A stretch of DNA of 64,000 nucleotides from Mesorhizobium australicum WSM2073 (GTDB lineage Bacteria; Pseudomonadota; Alphaproteobacteria; Rhizobiales; Rhizobiaceae): assembly GCF_000230995.2 (NCBI RefSeq), contig NC_019973.1, forward strand, positions 186,001-250,000. The letters are read 5' to 3'. A program made the translations under genes and the position numbers. Under the pieces are notes generated by a model that saw nothing but the letters and a program-made list of their open reading frames with translations, had not been told where the DNA came from and ran no database searches. Positions 8,032 through 18,625 of the stretch are shown here, piece by piece. Each line of letters begins with the position of its first letter. The first letter of the stretch is position 1.

Positions 8032-10311
8032 TCAAGCCCCCGCCGTGTACGCCGCGATGGCCGCCATGTTGACGATATCGCTGTCCTTGGCGTTCAGCGA
8101 AACGATCTGCACCGGCTTGTTCAGCCCGACCAGCAGCGGGCCGATCACAGTCGAGCCGCCGAGTTCCTGCAGCATCTTGGTCGAGATGGAGGCCGAGTGG
8201 AAAGCCGGCATGATCAGGACGTTGGCCGGACCGGTCAGCCTTATGAACGGGTATTGCGCCATGGCGCGGGCGTTGAGCGCGACGTCGGCGGCCATCTCGC
8301 CATCGTATTCGAAATCGACGCGGCGTTTGTCGAGGATGCGCACGGCTTCCTGGACGCGCTCGGAACGTTCGCCCTGCGGATGGCCGAAAGTGGAATAGGC
8401 AAGCATGGCGAGCCTTGGCTCGTAGCCCATGCGGCGGGCGAAGCCCGCCGCTTCCTCGGCGATGTCGGCGATCTGCTCGGCGTTGGGCATGTCGTGCACG
8501 GCGGTGTCGGCGACCAGCACGGTCTTGCCGCGCGCGAGCACGATCGAGACGCCGATGACGCGGTGGCCGGGCTTGGCATCGATGACGCGCCTGATGTCGT
8601 CGAGCGCGGTCGAATAGTTGCGGGTCACGCCGGTGACGATGCCGTCGGCATCACCCAGCGCCACCATGCAGGCGGCGAAATGGTTGCGGTCGTTGTTGAT
8701 CAGCCGCTGGCAGTCGCGGAACAGGAAGCCTTTGCGCTGCATGCGCTCGTAGAGATAGTCGGTGTAGATCGAATTGCGGCGCGACAGGCGCGCATTGATG
8801 ATCTCGATGCCTTGCTTGTTCAGGTCGATGCCAGCGTGCCTGGCGTTCTCCTTGATGACGTCGTCGCGACCGAGCAGGATGGCGGTGCCGAGCCGCTGAT
8901 TCACGTAGGAGACGGCGGCGCGCATCACCTGCTCCTCCTCGCCCTCGGCGAAGACGATGCGCTTGGGCTGGCGGCGCACGCGGTCGTAGATGCGCTGCAG
9001 CGTCGAGGCGATCGGGTCGCGGCGGGCGGAAAGCTCCTGCGCGTAACGGTCGAGATCGAGGATCGGCTTGCGGGCGACGCCAGAATCCATTGCAGCCTTG
9101 GCCACGGCGATCGGGATGGCCGAGATCAGGCGTGGGTCGAACGGCACCGGGATGATGTAGTTGGGGCCGAATTTCGGCCGGTTGCCCTGATAGGCCGCGG
9201 CGACGTCGTCGGGCACGTCCTGGCGCGCCAGTTCGGCCAGCGCGCGGGCGGCGGCGATCTTCATGTCGTCATTGATGGTGGTGGCCCTGACATCCAGCGC
9301 GCCGCGGAAGATGTAGGGAAAGCCGAGCACGTTGTTGACCTGGTTGGCGTAATCCGACCGCCCGGTGGCCATGATGGCGTCGGTGCGGATCTCGGCCACT
9401 TCCTCCGGGGTGATCTCGGGATCGGGGTTAGCCATGGCGAAGATGATCGGGTTCTTGGCCATCGACTGCACCATGGCGGTGGTCAGCGCCCCCTTGGCCG
9501 AAAGGCCGAGGAAGACGTCGGCGCCGTCCAGCGCTTCGGCCAGGGAACGCGCTTCCGTCTTGACCGCATGCGCCGATTTCCACTGGTTCATGCCCTCGGT
9601 GCGGCCCTGGAAGACAACCCCCTTGGTGTCGCACAGGATGATGTTTTCTGGCGAAAAACCCATCGCCTTCATCAGCTCGATACAGGCGATGCCGGCCGCG
9701 CCCGCACCGTTACAGACCAGCTTCGTGGTCTTCATGTCGCGGCCGGTTATTTCCAGCGCGTTGATCAGACCGGCGGCCGAGATGATGGCGGTGCCGTGCT
9801 GGTCGTCATGGAAGACCGGAATGTCCATCAGTTCGCGCAGGCGCTGTTCGATGATGAAGCACTCCGGCGCCTTGATGTCCTCCAGGTTGATGCCGCCGAA
9901 GGACGGACCGAGGAAGCGCACGCAGTTGATGAACTCGTCGGCATCCTCGGTGTCGACCTCGAGGTCGATGGAATCGACATCGGCGAAGCGCTTGAACAGC
10001 ACCGCCTTGCCTTCCATCACCGGCTTGGAGGCCAGCGCGCCGAGATTGCCGAGGCCAAGAATGGCGGTGCCGTTTGAGATGACGGCGACCATGTTGCCGC
10101 GCGTCGTGTAATCGAAGGCCCTGGATGGGTCCTCAGCGATGGCGCGCACGGGCACTGCCACGCCTGGCGAATAGGCGAGGCTGAGATCGCGCTGCGTCGT
10201 CATCGGCTTGGTGGCGACGATCTCCAGCTTGCCGGGCCGGCCCATGGCGTGGAATTCGAGCGCTTCCTGCGCGCTGACGGACGGACCGTTGTTCTCGGTT
10301 TTCCTGGCCAT
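8032..10311 (-). CDS. maeB: NADP-dependent malic enzyme with phosphotransacetylase-like domain
   Basis: A 759-residue protein, the standard length for the large bacterial malic enzymes (MaeB; Dme/Tme in rhizobia). Residues 1 to about 430 form the malic enzyme part: SLAYSPGVAVPV near 45, the DIDLEVDTEDADEF-type region near 115, and an NAD(P)-binding VCNGAGAAGIACIELM near 195. Residues 430 to 759 are the phosphotransacetylase-like domain, catalytically silent in studied homologues, that binds acetyl-CoA as regulator. It decarboxylates malate to pyruvate, linking C4-dicarboxylate use to acetyl-CoA. Which cofactor is preferred cannot be judged from sequence. It is transcribed alone, in the opposite direction to the preceding remnants. 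Confidence 0.95.
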   Translation of the reverse strand: MARKTENNGPSVSAQEALEFHAMGRPGKLEIVATKPMTTQRDLSLAYSPGVAVPVRAIAEDPSRAFDYTTRGNMVAVISNGTAILGLGNLGALASKPVMEGKAVLFKRFADVDSIDLEVDTEDADEFINCVRFLGPSFGGINLEDIKAPECFIIEQRLRELMDIPVFHDDQHGTAIISAAGLINALEITGRDMKTTKLVCNGAGAAGIACIELMKAMGFSPENIILCDTKGVVFQGRTEGMNQWKSAHAVKTEARSLAEALDGADVFLGLSAKGALTTAMVQSMAKNPIIFAMANPDPEITPEEVAEIRTDAIMATGRSDYANQVNNVLGFPYIFRGALDVRATTINDDMKIAAARALAELARQDVPDDVAAAYQGNRPKFGPNYIIPVPFDPRLISAIPIAVAKAAMDSGVARKPILDLDRYAQELSARRDPIASTLQRIYDRVRRQPKRIVFAEGEEEQVMRAAVSYVNQRLGTAILLGRDDVIKENARHAGIDLNKQGIEIINARLSRRNSIYTDYLYERMQRKGFLFRDCQRLINNDRNHFAACMVALGDADGIVTGVTRNYSTALDDIRRVIDAKPGHRVIGVSIVLARGKTVLVADTAVHDMPNAEQIADIAEEAAGFARRMGYEPRLAMLAYSTFGHPQGERSERVQEAVRILDKRRVDFEYDGEMAADVALNARAMAQYPFIRLTGPANVLIMPAFHSASISTKMLQELGGSTVIGPLLVGLNKPVQIVSLNAKDSDIVNMAAIAAYTAGA

Positions 10312-10443
10312 GGTGCTTTTGATTTCCTCGCCGGTGCGGCACCTCCTTGAAGCGGGTACCTGTGTGCTTGCGAATTAAGACCACGGGCCGCCGCGTGTAA
10401 ACCACGAAGCTGGGCAAGGCTGCTTCAAAGCGGATACGGCCGG

Positions 10444-11637
10444 TCAGAAGCCTTTCCGCGCCGTTCCCAATGTCGTGATTTCATCCGCATGCTGGCGGGC
10501 CGTTGCCCAGCGCCGCAGCGTCCTGGTTCCGGGAAACGGCCATTGCGTCAGCGGCGGTTGGCTGCTTCCCATCCTCTTCAACAGGTCGGACAGGAACACT
10601 GTGAGTTCCTCCCGTTGAGCCCGCACCTTGGCCAGCGTGCGGTTGCGAATCTCATCGTGGGGAATGGCGCGGTCGCGCAACGTCTCGACCGCGCGCCGGA
10701 TCGCCGCCGGATCGGGCTCGGCGATGATGCAATAGTCCGGATCGAAAAAGACGTCCCGGCCGCCAAGACTGGGCGTGCTCACCACCGGCAACCCCGCCAT
10801 CAGATATTCCATGCTGGAGCACATCGCCCCTTCCGCCGCCGACAGACAGAGCCCAACCGCGGCCTGGTTGTAGACGCGGTTGACCTCCTGCGGCGCCAGC
10901 CAGCCAGTCAGGCCATTGACGATCGGGTTGGCGATACGATGCAGCGGCGATTGCGCCTGCAAGCGACGGATGAAGGCACGGTCGCCGGCCCGCGGCAGCT
11001 CGCCGATCGAAAAGGTAATGTGGGCGAGCCTTTCGATATCGAAGGCGAGGTGGTGGCGCTTGGTGTGCGAAATGCGGCCGTTATAGACCGCATCAAACTC
11101 GACAGAAATGTCCGGCAGTGGTCGAAATATGTCCTCGCTGACCATCAGATTGTGGTTGGAGAAGATCGCGGTTCCTCCGGCAGCAGTGACCAGACGACGC
11201 TCCTCTTGCGTGTTGCAAAGAAAGATCAGTTCGTGAAGCGAGAAGCTCTCACGGTACCAGGCGAGATCCCTGCCAAGCTTCGCGACGACATGGGGCCGCT
11301 CAAGCGTCCAACTCGGCATCAGCAGGAACACGGCGCGGCGCGAGGCCAGGCGACGGCCGATTGCCACCACTGAGTTGAGGGGGCGCTCGCCGCCGATCGG
11401 CGTGTAGATCAGCAGCGGATCGTGGCTGAGCACGTAAGCTGCAAGCCGAATGCCGCTATCCAGGTGGGACAACGGACCGCTGAGCGGCAGCGCGAAAGGA
11501 AGGCGCTTGGCTGCTACAAACTTAAGCCTGCCCAACCGTTGGCTGGCGTGCCGAGCTGTCATGAGCCAGAAGCGCTCGAGCGCCGAGTCGATCGGTCCCA
11601 CCATCTCCTCGAACGTTTCGTGCCCGTCTTTGTCCAT
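10444..11637 (-). CDS. GT-B fold glycosyltransferase (group 1-like)
   Basis: A 397-residue glycosyltransferase. The C-terminal half shows the family-4-type donor site, VGLCLSAAEGAMCSSMEYL followed by AGLPVVSTPSLGG (about residues 265-300), where the E-x7-E pair binds the nucleotide sugar. The N-terminal half has weak Rossmann-like strands. ATG at 11637 (MDKDGH), with a GGGGAC ribosome site, is preferred over an in-frame TTG at 11661. It is divergent from mutS across 160 bp. The sugar, acceptor and pathway are unknown; surface polysaccharide is the usual role. Confidence 0.8.
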   Translation of the reverse strand: MDKDGHETFEEMVGPIDSALERFWLMTARHASQRLGRLKFVAAKRLPFALPLSGPLSHLDSGIRLAAYVLSHDPLLIYTPIGGERPLNSVVAIGRRLASRRAVFLLMPSWTLERPHVVAKLGRDLAWYRESFSLHELIFLCNTQEERRLVTAAGGTAIFSNHNLMVSEDIFRPLPDISVEFDAVYNGRISHTKRHHLAFDIERLAHITFSIGELPRAGDRAFIRRLQAQSPLHRIANPIVNGLTGWLAPQEVNRVYNQAAVGLCLSAAEGAMCSSMEYLMAGLPVVSTPSLGGRDVFFDPDYCIIAEPDPAAIRRAVETLRDRAIPHDEIRNRTLAKVRAQREELTVFLSDLLKRMGSSQPPLTQWPFPGTRTLRRWATARQHADEITTLGTARKGF

Positions 11638-11797
11638 GACGTCCCCGCCATTATTGCCCAAGATGACAGATATTCGCGATCGCCGCGTCGGGCAATGCAG
11701 CTGAACAGCCGTTCCATGAAGACAGCTCGCGGTCTTCCCCTGCTTTTCGATGGCCTGGCATTAAACCCCGCCATCACATCTGCTAGCGTGCCGCGCC

Positions 11798-14530
11798 ATG
11801 AACATGCACAGCCCGAACGAGCCCGACGCCGCCCCCGAGGCGATGACGCCGCCGCAGCCCGGCGTTGCCGCCGTCACGCCGATGATGGAGCAGTTCATCG
11901 AGATCAAGGCGGCCAACCCGGATTCGTTGCTGTTCTACCGCATGGGCGATTTCTACGAGCTGTTCTTCGACGATGCCGAGAAGGCGAGCCGGGCGCTGGG
12001 CATCGTGCTCACCAAACGCGGCAAGCATCAGGGCCACGACATTCCAATGTGCGGCGTGCCGGTGCATGCGGCCGACGACTATTTGCAGAAGCTGATCGGC
12101 CAGGGCTTCCGCGTTGCCGTCTGCGAGCAGATCGAGGATCCGGCCGAGGCCAAGAAGCGCGGCTCCAAATCGGTCGTGCGCCGCGACGTGGTGCGGCTGG
12201 TGACGCCGGGAACCATCACCGAGGACAAACTGCTGGCGCCGTCGGAATCGAGTTATCTGATGGCGTTGGGTCGGGTGAAGGGCGGCAGCGAGCACAGCTT
12301 TGCAATTGCCTGGATCGACATCTCGACTGGTGCTTTCCGCGTCGCCGAGACCACCGCCGACCGGCTGCTGGCCGACATCTTCCGTGTCGATCCGCGCGAA
12401 CTCATCGTCGCCGAGCCGGTGTTTCATGATCCCGACCTGAAGCCGGTGTTCGACGTGCTCGGCCGTGTCGCCAGCCCACAGCCCCCGAGCCTGTTCGATT
12501 CGGCCTCGGCCACGGGGCGGATCGCGCGTTTTTTCGAGGTGGCGACACCGGACAGTTTCGGCACGTTTTCGCGCGCCGAATTGTCGGCGATCTCAGGCGC
12601 CATCGCCTATGTCGAGAAAACGCAAAAGGCCGAGCGGCCGCCGCTGTCGCGGCCCGAGCGCGAGGAGCAGGGCTCGACCCTGTTCATCGATCCGGCGACG
12701 CGCGGCAATCTCGAACTGTTGCGTACGTTGTCCGGCAGCCGCGAGGGTTCGCTGTTCAAGGCAATCGACCGCACGGTGACCGGTGGCGGCGCGAGGTTGC
12801 TCGCCGACCGGCTGATGGCGCCGCTGACCGACCCGGCGGCCATCGGCGCGCGGCTGGACTCCGTCTCGTTCTTCCGCTCCGAGGTCAGGCTTTGCCAGGC
12901 GGTGCGGATGAGCCTGAAGAGCGTCGCCGACATGCCTCGCGCCCTGTCCAGGCTGGCGCTCAACCGGGGCGGGCCACGCGATCTCGGCGCGCTCCGCGCT
13001 GGTTTCGAGGCGGCCGGTGCCATCGCCGAAACCTTTGCCGCGATCGCCCTGCCCCAGGAGTTGGCCGGCGCGATGGCCGCGATCAAGGCGCTGCCCAAGG
13101 CGCTTGCCCAGCATCTCACCCAGGCGCTCGGCGAGGAACTGCCGCTGCTCAAACGCGACGGCGGCTTCGTTCGCGGCGGCTACCACCCGGACCTCGACGA
13201 GATGCGGGCGTTGCGCGACGAGTCGCGAAAAGTGATTGCCGGACTGGAGCGCTCGCTGATCGAGGAAACCGGCATCCGCTCCCTGAAGATCCGGCACAAC
13301 AATGTGCTGGGTTACTACATCGAGGTGACGGCCAATCATCACGCCGTCATGACTGGCAGCGATGGCGCCAAGGCGCGCTTTATTCACCGCCAGACCATGG
13401 CCAACGCCATGCGTTTCACCACGACCGAACTCGCCGAGCTCGAGACCAAGATCGCCAATGCCGCCGACCGGGCACTGAGCATCGAACTGGCCGCCTTCGA
13501 TGCGCTGACGGCGGAAGCGGTCGACGCGGCCGAGGCGATCCGCGCCGGCGCCGACGCGCTCGCCGTGCTCGACGTGTCGGCAGCGCTTGCGCTTCTGTCG
13601 GAAAGCGAGGCCTGGTGCCGGCCGGTGGTGGATTCCAGCCTTGCCTTCGAGATTTCAGGCGGGCGGCATCCGGTGGTCGAACAGGCGCTGCGCCGTTCGG
13701 GCGAAGGCCCATTCGTCGCCAACGATTGCGACCTCTCGCCGGAGGGCAATGCCAAGAACGGCGCGATCTGGCTGCTGACCGGCCCCAACATGGGTGGCAA
13801 GTCGACGTTCCTGCGGCAGAACGCGCTGATCGCCATCCTGGCCCAGACCGGCTCCTTCGTGCCGGCGACATCGGCCCATATCGGCGTCGTCGACCGGCTG
13901 TTCTCACGCGTCGGCGCGTCGGACGACCTGGCGCGCGGCCGCTCGACCTTCATGGTCGAGATGGTGGAGACGGCGGCGATCCTCAACCAGGCCGGCGAAC
14001 GGGCGCTGGTGATCCTCGACGAGATCGGCCGCGGCACCGCCACCTTCGACGGGCTGTCGATTGCCTGGGCGGCGGTGGAGTATCTGCACGAGAAGAACCG
14101 CTGCCGGGCGATCTTCGCCACCCACTTCCACGAAATGACGTCGCTCGCCGGCAAGCTGGCGCGGCTTTCCAACGTCACCATGCGGGTCAAGGAGTGGGAA
14201 GGCGACGTCGTTTTCCTGCACGAGGTCGGCAAGGGTGCCGCCGACCGCTCCTACGGCGTCCAGGTAGCCCGCCTTGCCGGCTTGCCGGAAGCGGTGGTGG
14301 GCCGCGCGAAGGAAGTTCTGCATCAGCTTGAGGAAGGCGAGGTTTCCGGCAAGGCCAACCGGCTGGTCGATGACCTGCCGCTGTTTTCGGTGGCGATGAA
14401 ACGGGAAGCGCCAAAGCCGGTGAAGAGCGACGCGCTGGGCGCGGCACTCGGTGAGATCAATCCCGACGAGATGACCCCCAAGGAAGCGCTGGAGGCGCTT
14501 TACCGGCTGAAGGGGCTGGCGGGGAAATAG
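11798..14530 (+). CDS. mutS: DNA mismatch repair protein MutS
   Basis: A 910-residue mismatch sensor that starts methyl-independent repair with MutL. The mismatch-reading FYELF motif (Phe-x-Glu) lies near residue 51 after FYRMGD. The connector, lever and clamp domains follow, then the ABC-type ATPase with Walker [10 protein letters not shown] near 662, Walker [16 protein letters not shown] near 740, and the ATHFHEM switch near 775. The C-terminus ends with a [10 protein letters not shown] dimerisation-type tail. The start at 11798 is the first ATG and gives the usual alphaproteobacterial length. Its TAG stop directly abuts the stop codon of the opposite-strand aldo/keto reductase gene. Confidence 0.98.
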   Translation: MNMHSPNEPDAAPEAMTPPQPGVAAVTPMMEQFIEIKAANPDSLLFYRMGDFYELFFDDAEKASRALGIVLTKRGKHQGHDIPMCGVPVHAADDYLQKLIGQGFRVAVCEQIEDPAEAKKRGSKSVVRRDVVRLVTPGTITEDKLLAPSESSYLMALGRVKGGSEHSFAIAWIDISTGAFRVAETTADRLLADIFRVDPRELIVAEPVFHDPDLKPVFDVLGRVASPQPPSLFDSASATGRIARFFEVATPDSFGTFSRAELSAISGAIAYVEKTQKAERPPLSRPEREEQGSTLFIDPATRGNLELLRTLSGSREGSLFKAIDRTVTGGGARLLADRLMAPLTDPAAIGARLDSVSFFRSEVRLCQAVRMSLKSVADMPRALSRLALNRGGPRDLGALRAGFEAAGAIAETFAAIALPQELAGAMAAIKALPKALAQHLTQALGEELPLLKRDGGFVRGGYHPDLDEMRALRDESRKVIAGLERSLIEETGIRSLKIRHNNVLGYYIEVTANHHAVMTGSDGAKARFIHRQTMANAMRFTTTELAELETKIANAADRALSIELAAFDALTAEAVDAAEAIRAGADALAVLDVSAALALLSESEAWCRPVVDSSLAFEISGGRHPVVEQALRRSGEGPFVANDCDLSPEGNAKNGAIWLLTGPNMGGKSTFLRQNALIAILAQTGSFVPATSAHIGVVDRLFSRVGASDDLARGRSTFMVEMVETAAILNQAGERALVILDEIGRGTATFDGLSIAWAAVEYLHEKNRCRAIFATHFHEMTSLAGKLARLSNVTMRVKEWEGDVVFLHEVGKGAADRSYGVQVARLAGLPEAVVGRAKEVLHQLEEGEVSGKANRLVDDLPLFSVAMKREAPKPVKSDALGAALGEINPDEMTPKEALEALYRLKGLAGK

Positions 14531-15376
14531 TCAGATCATTTCCAGTCCGCGCTTGCGCGTCGGTGGGGGGAATGCACGGTCGAGATCGGCGAGGTCATCG
14601 GCGGTAAGCTTTATGTCCAGCGCGGCAAAATTCTGGCGGACGTGCTCCTGGCTGCCGGCCTTGGGAATGGCGATAACGCCGTCCTGATGCATCACCCAGG
14701 CCAAGGCGATTTGCGCAGGGGTCGCATTGTGACGGGCGGCGATGGCGTCAAGCCTGCTGTTGCGCGCCAAAGCACCCTGCTCCACCGGCGAATAGGCCAT
14801 CAGCGGAATGCCGCGCTGGCGGCTCCATGGTGCAAGGTCGAATTCGGGGCCGCGCCGGATCAGATTGTAGAGCACCTGATTGGTCTGGACATTGCCGCCC
14901 GAGCGCAAACCGGTGAGCTCTTCCATTTCATCGGTATCGAAATTGCTGACGCCCCAGTGGCGGATCTTGCCGGCCTTCTTCAGAGCCTCGAAAGCGTCGA
15001 CGGTCTCGGCCAAAGGCACGCTGCCCGGCCAGTGCAGGAGATAAAGATCGATGCGGTCGGTGCGCAAGCGCTTCAGGCTTTTCTCGCAAGCCGCCGGCAC
15101 GCCGGTGCGCGAAGCATTGGACGGCAGCACCTTGGAGACGAGAAAGAGTTCTTCGCGCCGGCCGGCGACGGCTTCGGCCACCACCTCCTCGGCGCCGCCG
15201 CTGGCATACATTTCGGCGGTGTCGATCAGCGTCATGCCGAGGTCCAGCCCAAGCTTCAAGGCATTGACCTCCCCGGCTCGACGGCGGGCATCCTCGCCCA
15301 TTTTCCAGGTGCCCTGTCCCAGCACCTGGACGGCTTCGCCCGAAGGCAGCTTGGTGGTTCTTGTCGTCGTGGGCAT
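14531..15376 (-). CDS. Aldo/keto reductase
   Basis: A 281-residue NADPH-dependent carbonyl reductase with the AKR TIM barrel. The catalytic tetrad is visible: Asp and Tyr in [15 protein letters not shown] (about residues 48-55), Lys in [11 protein letters not shown] (about 78) and His in YLLHWPGS (about 110). The cofactor loop GVSNFD lies near 143. ATG at 15376 gives the normal start ([13 protein letters not shown]); a longer frame to 15421 has no family match. The physiological substrate is unknown. Its stop codon touches that of mutS with no spacer. Confidence 0.92.
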   Translation of the reverse strand: MPTTTRTTKLPSGEAVQVLGQGTWKMGEDARRRAGEVNALKLGLDLGMTLIDTAEMYASGGAEEVVAEAVAGRREELFLVSKVLPSNASRTGVPAACEKSLKRLRTDRIDLYLLHWPGSVPLAETVDAFEALKKAGKIRHWGVSNFDTDEMEELTGLRSGGNVQTNQVLYNLIRRGPEFDLAPWSRQRGIPLMAYSPVEQGALARNSRLDAIAARHNATPAQIALAWVMHQDGVIAIPKAGSQEHVRQNFAALDIKLTADDLADLDRAFPPPTRKRGLEMI

Positions 15377-15473
15377 GGGGGCTCCTGGGTAAGCGATCGA
15401 GGCGCATGGCATCACAAGCATACGGAGAAATCCAGGATGGAGCTCGGGTTCTCCGGTCGCCGCCGTTGATGCC

Positions 15474-15866
15474 TTACTTCACCGGATGGGCGGCGAGCCA
15501 GTCCTGCATCTGCTTGATTTCGGCTTCCTGCGCGGCGATGACGCGTTCGGCGAGTTTGCGGATTTCCGGATCCTTGCCGTTGGCCAGTTCGACCTTGGCC
15601 ATGTCGATCGCCCCCTGATGATGCGGGATCATGCCGCGGACAAAATCGACATCGGCGTTGCCGGTATATTGGTAGGCCATCATGTCGGTATGCATCTTGT
15701 CCATCGCCGCCTTGTAGCCCGCCGTGGAAGGGCTTTCCGCCCCCATGGCCATGGCACCCATGTCGTGCTTCATCTCCTCGCTCTGCGCCGGCACGCTTTC
15801 GAGGAAGACGGCAAGCAGCATTCCGGCGCCCATCAGCAGCAGCACGAGTTTTTTAGCCAAGGTCAT
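15474..15866 (-). CDS. DUF305 family (CopM-like) exported metal-associated protein
   Basis: A 130-residue exported protein with an N-terminal signal peptide or anchor (hydrophobic residues 8-26) and one DUF305 domain. The domain shows the family's His/Met-rich character: [10 protein letters not shown] near residue 32, [11 protein letters not shown] near 55 and [13 protein letters not shown] near 80. DUF305 proteins are often linked to copper tolerance, and CopM of cyanobacteria binds copper. It lies 43 bp downstream of the CopA-type ATPase on the same strand, so it is probably expressed from the CueR-type promoter. An AGGAG site precedes the ATG at 15866. A periplasmic copper-binding role is inferred. 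Confidence 0.85.
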   Translation of the reverse strand: MTLAKKLVLLLMGAGMLLAVFLESVPAQSEEMKHDMGAMAMGAESPSTAGYKAAMDKMHTDMMAYQYTGNADVDFVRGMIPHHQGAIDMAKVELANGKDPEIRKLAERVIAAQEAEIKQMQDWLAAHPVK

Positions 15867-15909
15867 TCATGGTCTCCTGTCGGTTGGATTTCGTATCTGG
15901 GGGTTAATC

Positions 15910-18423
15910 TCACAGTTTCAACGTTCTCAGGCGCAATGCGTTTGCGATCACCGAGACCGAGGACAGGCTCATCGCCGCCGCCGCCAGCATCGGCGACAGT
16001 AGCGTGCCGGTGAGCGGATAAAGCACGCCGGCCGCGACCGGCACACCAAGCACATTGTAGAGGAAGGCGAAGAACAGGTTCTGCCGGATATTACCGATGG
16101 TCGCCTGGGCCAGCGTTCGGGCGCGGACGATGCCGTTGAGGTCGCCCTTGACCAAGGTGATGCCGGCGCTTTCGACCGCGACATCGGCGCCCGTTCCCAT
16201 GGCGATGCCGACATCGGCGGCGGCAAGCGCGGGCGCATCGTTGACGCCATCGCCGGCCATGGCGACGGCGGCACCCTTGCCGCGCAGTTCCTCGACCAGC
16301 GCTGCCTTCTGTTCCGGCAACAGACCTGCCCGAACCTCGTCTATGCCGAGATGTCCAGCGATCGCCCTGGCCGTGCGCTCATTGTCGCCGGTCGCCATGA
16401 TGATCCGCAGCCCGCTGCCATGCAGTGCCTTGATCGCCTCGGCCGTGGTCGCCTTGACCGGATCGGCGACGGCGACGATGCCGGCCAGCTTGCCGTCGAC
16501 AGCGACGAACATCACCGTCTTGCCATCGCCCTGCAAGGCTTCCACGCTGGCCAGGACCCCGGAAACGTCGATGGCGAGATCGGCCATCATCGCGGCATTG
16601 CCGAGCGCGACCTTCTTGTCCGACACCGTGCCGGAAACGCCTTTGCCGGTAACCGCCTCGAAGCTGCCGGCCTCGGCGATCTTCACGCCGCGCTGGCCGG
16701 CTCCGTCGACGATGGCCTCGGCCAGCGGATGCTCCGACCCTTTTTCCAGGGTCGCGGCGCATCTCAGCAATTCGTCCTCGGAAAAGCCGCTGGCAGCAAC
16801 GACATCGGTCAATTTCGGCCGGCCCTCGGTCAGCGTGCCGGTCTTGTCGACGATCAGCGTGTCGACGGAGGCGAAGCGCTCGAGCGCGGCGGCTTCCTTG
16901 ATCAGCACACCGGCATGCGCGCCGCGCCCGGTGGCGGTCATGATGGACATCGGTGTGGCGAGACCCAGCGCACAGGGACAGGCGATGATCAGCACCGAAA
17001 CCGCCGAGACGATGGCGAAGATCAGGGTGGGCTCGGGGCCGAAGATCGCCCAGGCGACGAATGCGGCGATCGCGACCAGGACGACGGTCGGGACAAAGTA
17101 GAAGGAAACGCGGTCGGCCAGGCCTTGGATCGGGGCGCGCGAGCGCTGTGCCTTGGCGACGAGTTCGACGATGCGCGACAGCGTCGTCTCGGCGCCGATC
17201 CGTTCGGCGCGCATGATCAGCGAGCCGTTCTTATTGAGCGTGCCGCCGGTCAAGGCGTTGCCTTCGGCCTTCTCGACCGGCAAGGGCTCGCCCGTGATCA
17301 TCGATTCGTCGATGGAGGAGCGGCCTTCGAGCACCGTGCCGTCGACCGGGACGGCATCGCCGGGACGGATGCGCAGGCGATCGCCGGTCTTGACCTCGTC
17401 CAGCCCGACATCGATCTCGGCGCCGTCCTCGGCGACCCGCCGCGCGGTCTTCGGCGCGAGGTCGAGCAAAGCTCGGATCGCCGATCCGGTCTTCTCGCGG
17501 GCGCGCAGTTCCAGCACCTGGCCGAGGAAGACCAGCGCGACGATGACGGCGGCCGCCTCGAAATAGACCGGCACCGCACCGCCATGGCCGCGAAACTGAT
17601 GCGGAAAGATGTCCGGGAAGAGCGTGGCCACGACGCTGTAGAGATAGGCGGCGCCGACACCCAGCGAAATCAGCGTCCACATGTTGGGGCTGCGGTTGAG
17701 CATCGAGTCCCAGCCGCGATGGAAAAACGGGAAAGCGGCCCACAGCACCACCGGGCTCGCCAGCACCAGTTCGATCCAGACCTTCGCGCGATCCTCGACC
17801 AGGCCCTCAAGCGGCAGGCCTACCATCGGCGCCATGGCGACGATCAGCAGCGGGACCGACAGCACCGCGCTCACCCAGAGGCGTCTGGTGAAGTCGACCA
17901 GTTCGGGATTTGGCCCTTCATCGCCCGTCGGCACGCCCATGGGCTCGAGCGCCATGCCGCAGATCGGGCAGGAGCCGGGCTTGTCGCGGATGATCTGCGG
18001 ATGCATGGGGCAAGTGTATTGCGTGCCCTTGGGCATCGGCGCCGGCGCCGGCCTGTCGCCGAGATAAGTTTGCGGCGCCGCCTCGAACTTCGCCTTGCAG
18101 CCGGCCGAACAGAAATAGAAGCCCTGGCCTTCATGGCGGGCGAAATACCTGGCGTCGGCGCGGTCGACGATCATGCCGCAGACAGGGTCAACGGCGGTCA
18201 GGTAGCTTTCCGGCTCGGCCTGGAACCTCGAACGGCATCGCTCGCTGCAGAAATGATAGAGGCGGCCGCCATGCTCGGATGTCGGCTTGCCGGCGGCCGG
18301 CTCCACCGTCATGCCGCAGACCGGATCGCGCAGAACCGCATCCGAATCTCCGCCCGTGCCCTTTGCCGCGCAGCAGCCGCCATGAGCGCCATGCGTGTGA
18401 TGATCGTGATCTGAATGCGTCAT
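15910..18423 (-). CDS. Copper-translocating P-type ATPase with tandem YHS domains
   Basis: An 837-residue P1B-type ATPase for Cu(I) export. In order: a His-rich start (THSDHDHHTHGAHGG), two YHS domains (about residues 31-77 and 78-122, each DPVCGM plus a C-x3-C pair), a heavy-metal-binding segment YTCPMHP...CPICGM (about 135-158), membrane helices, the actuator TGEP, the transport motif CPC near 482, phosphorylation motif DKTGT near 526, and the hinge GDGVNDAPAL. YHS and HMBD modules replace the usual N-terminal CXXC ferredoxin-like domains. CPC indicates Cu/Ag specificity. ATG at 18423 is chosen; a longer frame to 18678 would cross its own promoter. A CueR-type promoter lies directly upstream and DUF305 downstream. 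Confidence 0.95.
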   Translation of the reverse strand: MTHSDHDHHTHGAHGGCCAAKGTGGDSDAVLRDPVCGMTVEPAAGKPTSEHGGRLYHFCSERCRSRFQAEPESYLTAVDPVCGMIVDRADARYFARHEGQGFYFCSAGCKAKFEAAPQTYLGDRPAPAPMPKGTQYTCPMHPQIIRDKPGSCPICGMALEPMGVPTGDEGPNPELVDFTRRLWVSAVLSVPLLIVAMAPMVGLPLEGLVEDRAKVWIELVLASPVVLWAAFPFFHRGWDSMLNRSPNMWTLISLGVGAAYLYSVVATLFPDIFPHQFRGHGGAVPVYFEAAAVIVALVFLGQVLELRAREKTGSAIRALLDLAPKTARRVAEDGAEIDVGLDEVKTGDRLRIRPGDAVPVDGTVLEGRSSIDESMITGEPLPVEKAEGNALTGGTLNKNGSLIMRAERIGAETTLSRIVELVAKAQRSRAPIQGLADRVSFYFVPTVVLVAIAAFVAWAIFGPEPTLIFAIVSAVSVLIIACPCALGLATPMSIMTATGRGAHAGVLIKEAAALERFASVDTLIVDKTGTLTEGRPKLTDVVAASGFSEDELLRCAATLEKGSEHPLAEAIVDGAGQRGVKIAEAGSFEAVTGKGVSGTVSDKKVALGNAAMMADLAIDVSGVLASVEALQGDGKTVMFVAVDGKLAGIVAVADPVKATTAEAIKALHGSGLRIIMATGDNERTARAIAGHLGIDEVRAGLLPEQKAALVEELRGKGAAVAMAGDGVNDAPALAAADVGIAMGTGADVAVESAGITLVKGDLNGIVRARTLAQATIGNIRQNLFFAFLYNVLGVPVAAGVLYPLTGTLLSPMLAAAAMSLSSVSVIANALRLRTLKL

Positions 18424-18449
18424 CTCTAATGCCTCGATGCACCTGCTTC

Positions 18450-18487
18450 GAGGCAGAGGTAGTGCTTCCAGTAACTGGAAGGTCAAG
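18450..18487 (-). promoter_or_regulatory. CueR-type (MerR family) copper-responsive promoter
   Basis: On the minus strand a -35 element TTGACC (18481-18486) is followed after 19 bp by a TACCTC -10-like element. The overlong spacer contains the perfect dyad CTTCCAGTTACTGGAAG (18465-18481). A 19-bp spacer with this dyad is the hallmark of CueR/HmrR promoters such as E. coli copA, where the activator untwists the DNA. It is placed about 30 bp upstream of the CopA-type start codon. The likely regulator is the MerR protein at 28793-29278. Confidence 0.9.
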
Positions 18488-18625
18488 GGCTGTTTTGAAT
18501 TCGGTTCTCCGAACCCAGCGGATTGACCAAATGGCGAAAACTGTACACAACCGCGCGCCCACACTAAAAAGCGCGCCGCTTCTAATATATCGTTCGCCGC
18601 CCATCCCGCTGGACCTTTGTCGACA

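Noticed and set aside
7690..10077. 795-codon plus-strand frame over maeB
   Set aside because: It is an antisense shadow of maeB caused by high GC; only its first part contains the real LysR remnant.
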